Positions 34,638 to 43,166 of a DNA stretch of 64,000 bases are shown here, piece by piece. Source of the stretch: an uncultured Collinsella sp. Its GTDB lineage: Bacteria; Actinomycetota; Coriobacteriia; Coriobacteriales; Coriobacteriaceae. The stretch lies in NCBI GenBank assembly GCA_900541205.1, contig UQIV01000005.1, forward strand, positions 33,025-97,024, written 5' to 3'. The translations under genes were made by a program, and so were the position numbers. The notes under the pieces were generated by a model. The model ran no database searches and was not told where the DNA came from. It was given only the letters and a program-made list of their open reading frames with translations. The first letter of the stretch is position 1. Each line of letters starts with the position of its first letter.

Positions 34638-36032
34638 TTACTTCTTGCTCTCGGGCAAGACCAGATCCACGGCAGCGTCCTTGGCAGCATCGATGTGCTG
34701 AGCCACGACCGGCGTCTGCGGAAGGATCAGGTTAAGGACAATGGCCATGATGGCGGTGGGAGTTACGGCATTGGAGCCGATGACGGTGGACACCCAAGCG
34801 GGCATACCCTCGCCAGCAAGGCAGCCGCTGGCCATCCAGATACCCAGGCCAAAGACGACGGAGGTGCCGACGATGGTGGTAGTGCGCTGCGTGAGGCCCT
34901 CGCGGGTAAACATGCGCACGCCGTTCATGGTGATGGTGCCAAAGACGCCGACGGTCGCGCCGCCGATGACGGGCTGCGGGATAGCGGAAAGGACGGCAGA
35001 AAGCTGCGGGAACAGGCCGGCGATGGCAAAGACAGCCGCGATGATCACAAAGACCCACTTGTTGACGACCTTGTTGGAGCAGATGATGCCCACGTTCTGG
35101 CCAAGGGCGCTGGTGGGAAGACCGCCCAGCAGGCCGCCGACCATAGAGGTGAGACCCTGGGACACGATAGCGCCGGAGAGCTCGCGCTCGGTGGGCATAC
35201 GGTCGATGGAGCCCAGGCAGGCGGCGGAGACGTCACCGATAACCTGGATGGCAACCATGGGGAACACGACGGCGAGGGTAATGCAGACCTCGGGATCAAA
35301 CTCGAGCGCGTAGGGCATGAGCTTGGGAAGGGCGAAGACCTGAGCGGTGGCGACGCTGGAGAAATCGATCATGCCAAAGGGGATGGAGACGATCATGCCG
35401 ACGATCATGCCAAAGAACACGGATCCAAGCTTGAGCGTGCCCTTGCCAAAGTTGGCGAGCGCAAAGACCACGGCGAAGGTGATAAGAGCGACGCACCAGG
35501 CCTGCGGGGTGCCCCACAGCGGCGTACCCATACCGCCGGCCATATACTTGACGGCCGTAGGATACAGCGAAACGCCGATGGAGAAGATGACCGTTCCGGT
35601 CACGACGGGCGGGAACAGCCACTTGATCTTGCTGTAGGCCAGACCAAAGAGGACCGCGACGGCGCCGCCGACGATCTCGCCGCCCAGCAGCGCACCAAAG
35701 CTAAAGCCCGAGGCACCCATGGCCTGCAGAGCCGGCAGGAACGCGAACGAAACGCCCATGACGATGGGCAGGCCGCCGCCGATGCGACGGAAGGGGGCAA
35801 AGGCCTGAAGGGCCGTGTCGATCGCCGAAAGAATGAGCGCGACCTGGATGATGTCGGTGCTCTGCTGGCTATTAAAGCCGTAGACGCCGGCCATGATGAC
35901 CGCCGGGGTAATGATGCCGGCAAACGATGCCAGTACGTGCTGAAGGGCACACGGGATCATTTCCTTAACGGGAGGCATGCCTTCGCGAGTGAACAGGGCT
36001 TCAGTGCCGTTCGTAACCGTCTCCTGGGTCAT
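34638..36032 (-). CDS. NCS2 nucleobase:cation symporter (xanthine/urate permease, UacT-like)
   Basis: 464-residue polytopic inner-membrane transporter of the NAT/NCS2 family with about 12-14 hydrophobic segments. Family signposts include PCALQHVLASFAGIITPAVI at the start, DVSAACLGSIDRMP, and GLLGGLPTSALGQNVGII, which contains the Q-N-x-G nucleobase motif. First gene of the permease-ssnA-ygfK-ygfS-xdhD string and divergent from a YheO-type regulator. Uptake of xanthine or urate fits the setting; which one cannot be told from sequence. Confidence 0.9.
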   Translation of the reverse strand: MTQETVTNGTEALFTREGMPPVKEMIPCALQHVLASFAGIITPAVIMAGVYGFNSQQSTDIIQVALILSAIDTALQAFAPFRRIGGGLPIVMGVSFAFLPALQAMGASGFSFGALLGGEIVGGAVAVLFGLAYSKIKWLFPPVVTGTVIFSIGVSLYPTAVKYMAGGMGTPLWGTPQAWCVALITFAVVFALANFGKGTLKLGSVFFGMIVGMIVSIPFGMIDFSSVATAQVFALPKLMPYALEFDPEVCITLAVVFPMVAIQVIGDVSAACLGSIDRMPTERELSGAIVSQGLTSMVGGLLGGLPTSALGQNVGIICSNKVVNKWVFVIIAAVFAIAGLFPQLSAVLSAIPQPVIGGATVGVFGTITMNGVRMFTREGLTQRTTTIVGTSVVFGLGIWMASGCLAGEGMPAWVSTVIGSNAVTPTAIMAIVLNLILPQTPVVAQHIDAAKDAAVDLVLPESKK

Positions 36033-36384
36033 TTGACCACCAATCCTCGAAGTAGTTGTTTTCGCATCTAACGCTCTATTGTGACGCAGTGCGGGGTTGA
36101 GGTTGTGCCTTCATTGCATATCGTATTAAAGATGATTCTCATTCTCAATAATAATTTTTTGTTATCAGACTATTCTTCAGCTGAAATAACGCATTTCCGC
36201 AGGTCAGGAAAGTGTCTGGTCAAAATAAAATCTAACTTTTCTTTTGGTCAACCGTTTACCGCTAAATTCCTACCGTTCGTCTGCATTACGCAATGTACCT
36301 GCGGATATACGAGATGATGGGCAGCGTGTTACCATGAGAAAAAATTGTTATGAACATTTCCGATTTCACCCAAAGGAGTTGCCC
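36033..36384. promoter_or_regulatory. AT-rich divergent promoter region of permease operon and regulator
   Basis: A 352-bp gap without a convincing gene, clearly AT-richer than its surroundings. It includes a run resembling a Fur-type box (TGATTCTCATT at 36133-36143, in AAAGATGATTCTCATTCTC) and several TATAAT-like stretches. The AACRAA-N3-TTTGTT pair of the left arm was not found here. Confidence 0.5.
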
Positions 36385-37041
36385 GTGAACGAGACCGTAC
36401 GTCGCTTTTTGCCGATGGTCGATTTTCTGGAGCAGATACTCGGCAAAAACAGCGAAATCGTGCTGCACGATTTCTCGGATCCCGACCACGCCATCGTCGA
36501 TATTCGCAACGGCATCGTGAGCGGCCGCAAGGTCGGCGGTCCCGCCACCGATCTGGCACTCAAGATCATGCACGACGCCAAGTATCGCGACCTGCCGTTT
36601 ATTACGGGCTACGAGGGGCGCGGTGCCGGCGGCAAGACGTTGGAGTCAGCGACGTACTTTATCCGCGAGAATGACGAGATCGTCGGTATGCTCTGCGTCA
36701 ACACCGACCTCTCGACCGTGCGCTCCATCAACGCCATGGCGCAGCAGCTCATGGCGTGCTTCGACGCGGTGCCGACGCGCACGGAGCCCGCCCCTATCGA
36801 GGTCGAAAGCCTTTCGGAGTCCACACAGGAGCTCATCGACCGCAGCATTGCCGAGTTGCTGAGCGCGCGCGGGCTGGATGTAGCGTCGCTTGGTCAGAGC
36901 GACCGCGTGGACGTCATTCGCCACCTCAACGGCAACGGGGTGTTCATGCTCAAGGGCGCCGTGGCCTGCGCCGCCACCGCGTTGGGCATCTCGGAGCCCA
37001 GCGTCTACCGCTACCTGCAAAAAGTTCGCAAGGAGGGCTAA
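36385..37041 (+). CDS. YheO-type PAS/helix-turn-helix transcriptional regulator (right arm)
   Basis: 218-residue paralogue of the regulator at 18292. The PAS-like part shows NSEIVLHDFSDPDHAIVDIRNGIVSGRKVGGP and ATYFIRENDEIVGMLCVNTD; the HTH ends AATALGISEPSVYRYLQKVRK. The GTG at 36385 is chosen because AAGGAG lies seven bases upstream; an in-frame ATG at 36334 lacks a site. Divergent from the permease operon, which it probably controls. The two paralogues match mainly in HDF/HDL, NG-VSGRK and the HTH. Confidence 0.83.
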   Translation: MNETVRRFLPMVDFLEQILGKNSEIVLHDFSDPDHAIVDIRNGIVSGRKVGGPATDLALKIMHDAKYRDLPFITGYEGRGAGGKTLESATYFIRENDEIVGMLCVNTDLSTVRSINAMAQQLMACFDAVPTRTEPAPIEVESLSESTQELIDRSIAELLSARGLDVASLGQSDRVDVIRHLNGNGVFMLKGAVACAATALGISEPSVYRYLQKVRKEG

Positions 37042-37084
37042 CGAGCAAAATGGAGCGCGGCTCCACAAGCGATCCGTCACTTGA

Positions 37085-37124
37085 CAAAAGACCCTGCAGC
37101 TCGCACGCGCTGCAGGGTCTTTTT
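37085..37124. terminator. rho-independent terminator between regulator and ridA
   Basis: Perfect 12-bp stem AGACCCTGCAGC / GCTGCAGGGTCT with an 8-nt loop, followed by TTTTT on the plus strand and by TTTTG on the minus strand. It can serve both the regulator and ridA, which converge here. Confidence 0.9.
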
Positions 37125-37153
37125 GCATGTCATGTTTAGTTGTTGCCAACGCC

Positions 37154-37531
37154 TTAGAGGGCGGCGACGACCTCGATCTCGACCAGACCGCCAGCCGGAA
37201 GGGCGGCAACCTGGAAAGCGCTGCGCGCGGGGAACGGGGCCTCGAACTTGGAGGCGTAGATCTCGTTCACGGCGGCGAAGTCGGCGATGTCGGCCAGGTA
37301 GACCGTGGTCTTGACGACATCGGCAAAGGTGGCACCGGCAGCGGTCAGCAGGGCCTCGACGTTGGCAAGGGACTGCTTGGCCTGGGCCTCGACGCCCTCG
37401 GGCATCTTGCCGGTTGCGGGGTCGATGCCCAGCTGGCCGGACAGGAACACCATGTTGCCGGCCTGGATACCGGGGGAATACGGGCCGATGGCTGCGGGTG
37501 CGTTATCGGAAGACACGACGGTCTTGCTCAT
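37154..37531 (-). CDS. ridA: RidA family enamine/imine deaminase
   Basis: 125-residue RidA (YjgF/YER057c/UK114) protein that hydrolyses reactive 2-aminoacrylate and related imines. GPYSPGIQAGNMVFLSGQLGIDP and PARSAFQVAALPAGGLVEIEVVA include the conserved arginine for carboxylate binding. GAGAAA-type sequence precedes the ATG. Diaminopropionate ammonia-lyase proceeds through aminoacrylate, so a RidA beside this cluster makes metabolic sense (inference). It may also be the general housekeeping copy. Confidence 0.93.
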   Translation of the reverse strand: MSKTVVSSDNAPAAIGPYSPGIQAGNMVFLSGQLGIDPATGKMPEGVEAQAKQSLANVEALLTAAGATFADVVKTTVYLADIADFAAVNEIYASKFEAPFPARSAFQVAALPAGGLVEIEVVAAL

Positions 37532-37564
37532 GTTTTTCTCCTTACAATCAAATAGAGAGCGTGA

Positions 37565-37610
37565 GCGCGGCGTTCACACCGGGAGGCACAATTCGGTCTG
37601 AACACCGCGC
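37565..37610. repeat. inverted repeat upstream of ridA
   Basis: GCGCGG-GTTCA-ACCG paired with CGGT-GAAC-CCGCGC with small bulges and a 12-nt loop, about 34 bp upstream of the ridA ATG. It may be a leader hairpin. The rest of the 299-bp gap to 37830 is AT-rich around 37620-37680 and holds no gene I can see. Confidence 0.5.
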
Positions 37611-37830
37611 TTGATTGGGATAGTACTCAAGGTTTCCGCGCGATGCAAGATTATTATCACGCTGCGAGAATATTTTATCGCCCAACGGCGCCCGTTGGCA
37701 GCTGAACGGTTCTCCACGGGGTCAGCCAGCCCAAGCTGCTGAAGACTTTATCCCGCTTGGAGCACGGGCGTCGCCCACCGCAGCGACGCCACTATACTTT
37801 CGAATATCTGAGCATTTTGAAAGGCAGGAT

Positions 37831-40326
37831 ATGACCGCAACCGCCAGTCGAACCACCAACCGCAGACCCGAGCTTTTGGCGCCCGCCGGAGGGCCCGAGC
37901 CCTTTGCCGCCGCGCTCGCTGCCGGGGCAGACGCCATCTACTGCGGCATGGGCAGCTTCAACGCCCGCCGCAAGGCCACTAACTTTACCGACGAGGCCTT
38001 TGAGCAGGCCTGCCGCGCCGCACATCTAGCCGGGTCGCGCGTCTACGTCACGGTCAACATCGTCATCAAGCAGTCCGAGATGGGCGATGCGCTGCAACTC
38101 ATCCATCGCTGCTCCACGCTGGGCGCCGATGCCTTCATCATCCAGGACTGGGGCCTGTTCTTTGAGGTCAAGCGCACCATGCCCGGCATCGAGACGCACA
38201 TCTCGACCCAGGCGAACATCCATGATGACCGCGGAACGCTTTGGTGCCGCGAGCAGGGCGCCGACCGCGTGACTCTCTCGCGCGAGCTCTCCATCGACGA
38301 GATCGCCGTCATTCACAACGCCGCGCCCGATGTCGACCTCGAGGTCTTTAGCCACGGCGCCATCTGCTTTTGCTACTCGGGCCTGTGCCTGCTTTCGAGC
38401 TTTGCCATGGCGGGACGATCGGCCAACCGCGGCATGTGCGCTCAGCCCTGTCGCCTGCCTTACGAGCTGATCGACGAGAGCGGCCGCTCGCTCTCCCCTG
38501 CCGGTCGCGAGCGCGCGCTGTGCCCGCGCGACACCAACACGTCGCAGCTTGTTCGCCGTCTGTATGACGCCGGCGCCGCATCGCTCAAGCTCGAAGGACG
38601 CATGAAGGCACCCGATTACGTGTATTCCATCGTCGACGTGTACCGTCATCAGATTGACGATATGCTGGCCGATGTTTCGACCTCCAAGGATGAGGATGCA
38701 GCCCGCCAGCGCCAACTCAAGCGCTGCTTTAACCGCGACTTTACGCACGCCTATCAGGACGGCACCTCGGGCGACGAGATGATGAGCTACGAGCGTTCCA
38801 ACAACCGCGGCCAGATTGTGGGCACGGTGCTGGGCAGCCGCCTGGCCAACCGCGACGTGCGAGGGCTCAAGCCCGACGACCGCCGTCGCCGCGCCGCCAT
38901 CGCCCGCATTGAGCTGTTTGAGCCCGTGGGCAAGGGCGACCTGCTGGAGCTTCGCCATGACGATGAGTTTGACCAGTTCCTGACCACCATTGCCGCCGAT
39001 GACGCTGCCGCCGGCGATGTCATCGAATGCCGTGTGCCCCGCAGCATGCCCGAGGGCTGCCGCGTCCGCGTGATTCGCAGCCAGCGTGCCATCGACGCCG
39101 CCGGCGCCGCGCTCAAGCGCGATGTGCTGCGCCGCCGAGCTGTTGACGTGTCCGTCGTGGCGCGCCTAGGCGAGCCATTTACTGTCACACTCACCTGTTG
39201 TGACAACCCCGCGCTCACCGCCACCGCCACGGGCTTCACCGTCGAGGCCGCCAAGACCCGCGCCGTCGAGGCGGCAGACCTGGTTGAGCATGTGGGCCGC
39301 ATGGGCTCCTCGCCCTTTGAAGCAGCGAGCTTTGATGTGGCGCTCGATGAGGGCTGCGGCATGGGCTTCTCCGCCGTGCACAAGGTGCGCGCCGCCGCTT
39401 GTAAGGCGCTGGAAGAGGCCATTCTGGCACCGTACGAGGAGCGTGCGAAAACGCTCGAGCTGCCGTCGATTGTAACCAGTGATTCCCGCCCCGCGCCCGA
39501 GCACTACCGCGATGAGCCGCAGATCTGCGCCACCGTCACCTCGCTCGAGGCCGCCGAGGCCGCTCGCGCCGAGGGTGTAACGCGCATCTACATGACCACC
39601 GACGCGCTCGATGCGGCCGAGCTCTCCCCCGCCGATGCATTTGAGCAGGGCATCGTACCCGTACTCGACGAGGTCTGCCGCGCCGTTGACCACGCGCGCG
39701 TCGACCCGTGGATTCTTGCTGGAGCGACTGTCGCCGTCGGCAATATCTCTGAGCTCGCCGTAGCCGCGCAGGCCGGCGCCACGGCGGAGGTCCGCTCTTG
39801 CCTGCCGGTGCACAACACGCCCTGCATGGAGGCGCTTGCCGAGCGCGGAGCCGATGCGTTTTGGCTCTCGCCCGAGATCACGCTCGACGAGATTGTCTCG
39901 CTCGGCGCCGCCGCGCCCGCGGCTCTGGGCATCACCGTCTTTGGCCGCCCGCGCGTTATGACGAGCGAGCACTGCATCCTGCAGGTGGCCAATGGCTGCA
40001 TCCACGATTGCGCCAACTGCCACTTGCGCGCCCGCAAGCTGTCACTCAAGAATATCGACGGCAAGGTCATGTCCGTGCGCACCGACATCCATGGCCGCTC
40101 TCGCTTGTACGACGCCTACCCCATCGACCTTACGCCGCAGGTACCGCAGTTGCTCGACGCCGGCGTCCGTCGTCTTATGGTCGACGGAACCTTGCTCGAG
40201 GCCGATGAGATTGGCCGTGCCGTCGCTCGCGTCCGTCGCGCCGTCGAGGCGGCTCAAGCCGGCCGCAAGCCCGCCGCCCGCCTGCGCGGCGCCACCTCGG
40301 GCTGCATGTTTGTGGGAATTAGCTAA
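37831..40326 (+). CDS. peptidase U32 family protein (RlhA/YdcP-like, with DUF3656)
   Basis: 831-residue U32 protein. The start ELLAPAGGPEPFAAALAAGADAIYCG is the U32 signature. Residues about 170-210 hold the cysteine set CFCYSGLC...GMCAQPCRLPYEL, probably an Fe-S site. A middle DUF3656-like segment follows at about 380-500, and a second cysteine group CILQVANGCIHDCANC lies near residue 720. Members of this architecture include RlhA, which hydroxylates a cytidine in 23S rRNA; true protease activity is doubtful. It overlaps no neighbour and is followed after 15 bp by an RluA gene. Confidence 0.88.
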   Translation: MTATASRTTNRRPELLAPAGGPEPFAAALAAGADAIYCGMGSFNARRKATNFTDEAFEQACRAAHLAGSRVYVTVNIVIKQSEMGDALQLIHRCSTLGADAFIIQDWGLFFEVKRTMPGIETHISTQANIHDDRGTLWCREQGADRVTLSRELSIDEIAVIHNAAPDVDLEVFSHGAICFCYSGLCLLSSFAMAGRSANRGMCAQPCRLPYELIDESGRSLSPAGRERALCPRDTNTSQLVRRLYDAGAASLKLEGRMKAPDYVYSIVDVYRHQIDDMLADVSTSKDEDAARQRQLKRCFNRDFTHAYQDGTSGDEMMSYERSNNRGQIVGTVLGSRLANRDVRGLKPDDRRRRAAIARIELFEPVGKGDLLELRHDDEFDQFLTTIAADDAAAGDVIECRVPRSMPEGCRVRVIRSQRAIDAAGAALKRDVLRRRAVDVSVVARLGEPFTVTLTCCDNPALTATATGFTVEAAKTRAVEAADLVEHVGRMGSSPFEAASFDVALDEGCGMGFSAVHKVRAAACKALEEAILAPYEERAKTLELPSIVTSDSRPAPEHYRDEPQICATVTSLEAAEAARAEGVTRIYMTTDALDAAELSPADAFEQGIVPVLDEVCRAVDHARVDPWILAGATVAVGNISELAVAAQAGATAEVRSCLPVHNTPCMEALAERGADAFWLSPEITLDEIVSLGAAAPAALGITVFGRPRVMTSEHCILQVANGCIHDCANCHLRARKLSLKNIDGKVMSVRTDIHGRSRLYDAYPIDLTPQVPQLLDAGVRRLMVDGTLLEADEIGRAVARVRRAVEAAQAGRKPAARLRGATSGCMFVGIS

Positions 40327-40341
40327 CCGAAAGGCTTACAC

Positions 40342-41001
40342 GTGAACGAAGAACCTCAAGTCCTCTACTGCGACGCCTGGCTCATGGCCATCGACAAGCC
40401 CGCTGGCATGATCGTCCACGGTGACGGCACCGGCGAGCGCACACTTACCGACTACGCTAGCGACCTTTTGTTGGCGATGGGCGACGGCTTTGCCGCGACT
40501 GACATGCAGCCGCTCAACCGCCTGGACCGCGACACCACCGGCGTGGTGTTGTTCTCGCTCGACAAGCAAACGCAACCCGCTTTTGACCAGATGATCATCG
40601 ACCACGCATTCGAAAAGCACTATCTGGCGCTCGCCGAGGGCAAAATCGACTGGAACGAGAAGCTCATCGACAAGCCGATCGCCCGCGACCGCCACGATAG
40701 CCGCAAGATGCGCGTTGGCGCCAGCGGCAAGCCGTCTCAGACGCGCGTCAAGGTACTCAAGCGTCTTAAGAGCCGCCGTGGCCTGCCCACGCGTTCGTAT
40801 ATCGATGTCGAGCTGCTCACCGGCCGCAAGCATCAGATTCGCGTGCACCTGGCGAGCGAGCGTCATCCCCTGGTTGGCGACGACCTGTACGGAACGCCGC
40901 GCCCCTGCGGCCTGATGCTCCACGCCCACAGCGTGTCCTTCACGCATCCCGTAACCGGCGAGCATATCTATATCGAAGCCCCCTGCCCCTGGGAGCCCTA
41001 A
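40342..41001 (+). CDS. RluA family pseudouridine synthase
   Basis: 219-residue rRNA/tRNA pseudouridine synthase. The catalytic motif is PLNRLDRDTTGVVLFS with the active Asp, and the late LLTGRKHQIRVHLASERHPLVGDDLYG is the family signature. No S4 domain precedes the catalytic part. The GTG start follows GAAAGG. Pairing with the U32 gene suggests a small RNA-modification operon. Confidence 0.92.
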   Translation: MNEEPQVLYCDAWLMAIDKPAGMIVHGDGTGERTLTDYASDLLLAMGDGFAATDMQPLNRLDRDTTGVVLFSLDKQTQPAFDQMIIDHAFEKHYLALAEGKIDWNEKLIDKPIARDRHDSRKMRVGASGKPSQTRVKVLKRLKSRRGLPTRSYIDVELLTGRKHQIRVHLASERHPLVGDDLYGTPRPCGLMLHAHSVSFTHPVTGEHIYIEAPCPWEP

Positions 41002-41040
41002 AACCTGCCGAAAAGGGACAGGTTTATTTTGGCAGGTTTT
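41001..41040. repeat. small palindromic repeat at the rluA 3' end
   Basis: AAACCTGCC...GGCAGGTTT encloses GGGACAGGTTT, so nested stems are possible. It has the look of a dispersed REP-type element placed at a gene end. A second, stronger stem follows at 41051. Confidence 0.5.
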
Positions 41041-41050
41041 ATCTGGACAA

Positions 41051-41100
41051 ACGCCAAAACCACCGCAAAGGTTCCTACCCCTTCGCGGTGGTTTTGGCGT
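41051..41100. terminator. bidirectional terminator between rluA and deoR-type gene
   Basis: Perfect 16-bp stem ACGCCAAAACCACCGC / GCGGTGGTTTTGGCGT with an 18-nt loop between convergent genes. T-rich ends are short on both sides, but the stem is strong. Confidence 0.75.
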
Positions 41101-41117
41101 TTGCCCGTCCCCTGCTG

Positions 41118-41864
41118 TTAGACCGTGATGACGTTGTCCATTGCCCGGTACTTGGCGGGGACATCGCCTGCGGTAATAATCGTTGCGTCACGGAAGTCCG
41201 CGAACTTGACGGGCGCCACCATGCCAAATTTACTGGCGTCCGAGATTACGAAGCGCTTGGCCGTATGGCGCATCGAGATACGCTTTACTTGCGCCTCCTC
41301 GATATCGGGCGCCGTAAAGCCCTGCTCGGCTGCAATGCCGTTAGAGCCCCAAAAGCCACAGTTGAAGTTGTAGCGGTCTAAGGTTGCCAAGGCATCGGGG
41401 CCAACGAGCGCCTCGGTCTCGGGTTTGAGCTCGCCGCCCAGCACCACGGTACGCATGCCGCGCAAAGCAAGGCGCTGAGCATGGAGCACGGAATCGGTCA
41501 CATAGGTGACATCTTCAAGGTGTGGAAGATGCTCGATGAGCCTGAGCGTCGTCGAACCCGAGTCGATGTATACAAAGCTCTCGGGCTCCACAAGCGCCGC
41601 CGCACGGGCGCAGATACGCTCCTTGTCGTCGTTATGGAGGTCGCTGCGCTCATTAAGCGTTAGGTCGCGCGTCACGTGCGCGCGCTCAAGACTCGTCGCT
41701 CCACCGTGGACCTTGGCGATGCGATGCGCTCGGTCGAGCGTCTGCAGGTCGCGCCGAATGGTAGACGCCGTTACGCCCAGGGCTTCGGCAAGCTCCGGCA
41801 CGGTAACCGAGCCGGCCTGCTGCACCATCGACACGATCGCGTTGAGCCTATCTTCCGCAAGCAT
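41118..41864 (-). CDS. DeoR/GlpR family transcriptional regulator
   Basis: 248-residue repressor. The N-terminal HTH is RLNAIVSMVQQAGSVTVPELAEALGVTASTIRRDLQTLD, and the HGGA linker is present. The C-terminal sensor domain has YIDSGSTTLRLIEHLP and NGIAAEQGFTAPDIEEAQVKRISM, which bind a phosphorylated sugar in relatives. It lies 3 bp downstream of a Gfo/Idh/MocA oxidoreductase, so it probably autoregulates the pair. Confidence 0.93.
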   Translation of the reverse strand: MLAEDRLNAIVSMVQQAGSVTVPELAEALGVTASTIRRDLQTLDRAHRIAKVHGGATSLERAHVTRDLTLNERSDLHNDDKERICARAAALVEPESFVYIDSGSTTLRLIEHLPHLEDVTYVTDSVLHAQRLALRGMRTVVLGGELKPETEALVGPDALATLDRYNFNCGFWGSNGIAAEQGFTAPDIEEAQVKRISMRHTAKRFVISDASKFGMVAPVKFADFRDATIITAGDVPAKYRAMDNVITV

Positions 41865-41867
41865 CGT

Positions 41868-42947
41868 TTACTCCTCCTCGGGGTACACGACTCCCCAGTC
41901 GGCGCGAAGCTTGGTCATAAGCTTCATAACATCAGAAGCATAATCCAGCAGCTCGCGCTTAGAGTCGTCGCCGGCAACGGCCTTCTCAAGATCGGCCATC
42001 TCATAGCAAAGGGCGTAAGCCTCGGTGCCGGCGTGGACCTGCTCGCGGTGGCCGTCCGCAGTCCACACGATGGTCGCGTGATCGGCGCGCGGATACTCGT
42101 TGACCTCGATATAGCACTTGTCGAAGCTAATAATCGAGCGCTTGGGTTGCTTGGAGTGGAGTGTGAGGCTCACAACGCCCAGCTGCTGCTCGGCATTACG
42201 GCAGACGATGCCGCCCGCAACGTCAACGCCGGTCTCGCAGGTGTTGCCCAGCGAGACAACCTCAGCGGGCTGGCTTGCCATAAAGAGACGCATGACGGAC
42301 AGGGCATAGACGCCGATGTCGAGCATGGCACCGCCAGCAAGGTTGCGGTTGTAGAAGCGGTTGGTCAGGTCGCCGTACTCCTTGTAGCTACCAAAGTTGA
42401 GCTGGGCAAGGTTCATGCGGCCAAAGTCGCCCGCATTCATGCGACGGCGCAGCTCCTGGTACAGCGGCATATGAAGCACCGTGGTGGCATCCATAAGGAC
42501 CACGTTGTGCTCGTCGGCGATGGCACGCGCCTCGTCGAGCTCAGCGGAATTGAGGGTAATGGCCTTCTCGCAGAGTACGTGCTTACCAGCTGCCAGAGCG
42601 GCGCGCAGGTAGGTGATATGCGTGTTATGCGGGGTGGTGATATAGATCGCGTCGATGTTCGGATCGGCATAGAGGTCCTCGACCGTTTCATAGACCTTCT
42701 CGATGCCATACTGCTCAGCAAAAGCCTGAGCCTTGGACAGCGTACGGTTGGCGACGCCCGCAAGCTTGCGGCCAGCAAGAGCGAGAGACTGGGCCATCTG
42801 GTTGGCGATAACGCCGCACCCGATCACAGCCCAACGAAGCTCGGGAGCCGTAAAGATATCATTGGGGAACGGCTTGTCCTGGACCGAAGCGAACGCTGCC
42901 TTAGCGGCTGCCGCAGCGTCGAGCGGAGCCTGTTTGGAATCTGCCAT
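41868..42947 (-). CDS. Gfo/Idh/MocA family NAD(P)-dependent oxidoreductase
   Basis: 359-residue sugar or polyol dehydrogenase. The Rossmann motif is AVIGCGVIANQMAQSLALAG at about residue 40; HVLCEKAITLNSAELDEA is the EKP-type catalytic segment and GGAMLDIGVYAL the late family motif. The ATG at 42947 follows GGAGG five bases away. Substrate is not deducible. In a two-gene transcript with the DeoR-type regulator. Confidence 0.9.
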   Translation of the reverse strand: MADSKQAPLDAAAAAKAAFASVQDKPFPNDIFTAPELRWAVIGCGVIANQMAQSLALAGRKLAGVANRTLSKAQAFAEQYGIEKVYETVEDLYADPNIDAIYITTPHNTHITYLRAALAAGKHVLCEKAITLNSAELDEARAIADEHNVVLMDATTVLHMPLYQELRRRMNAGDFGRMNLAQLNFGSYKEYGDLTNRFYNRNLAGGAMLDIGVYALSVMRLFMASQPAEVVSLGNTCETGVDVAGGIVCRNAEQQLGVVSLTLHSKQPKRSIISFDKCYIEVNEYPRADHATIVWTADGHREQVHAGTEAYALCYEMADLEKAVAGDDSKRELLDYASDVMKLMTKLRADWGVVYPEEE

Positions 42948-42997
42948 ATGTGCCTCCTGCATTGTGAAAAGTCTTTCATTTCTGACAGCTCCATATT

Positions 42998-43125
42998 CGC
43001 ACAAATGCGCGTGTATATGCGTGCTTCTGCGTATATTACCGCTAAATGGTCAAACTTCAACAGTTGACAGCGCATATACACGTGTAGTCACGCAATCCTA
43101 CGCACGTAACTACGCACAAATGCGC
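42998..43125. promoter_or_regulatory. repeat-rich promoter region of the oxidoreductase/deoR pair
   Basis: CGCACAAATGCGC occurs at both ends (about 42998 and 43113), and GCGTGTATATGCG faces its inverse CGCATATACACG across about 45 bp. On the minus strand TTGAAG and AATATA are 17 bp apart between them. This resembles a promoter bracketed by operators, plausibly for the DeoR-type protein. Confidence 0.45.
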
Positions 43126-43131
43126 ATCACC

Positions 43132-43162
43132 TGATCCCTTGGGGACGGAGGAAAACGGATCA
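43132..43162. repeat. REP-like 31-nt element, copy 1
   Basis: Begins TGATCCCTTGGGGACGG and ends GGAAAACGGATCA, identical over 31 nt to the copy at 44120. It lies just downstream of the transposase-like gene stop at 43167. Confidence 0.88.
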
Positions 43163-43166
43163 TCTT

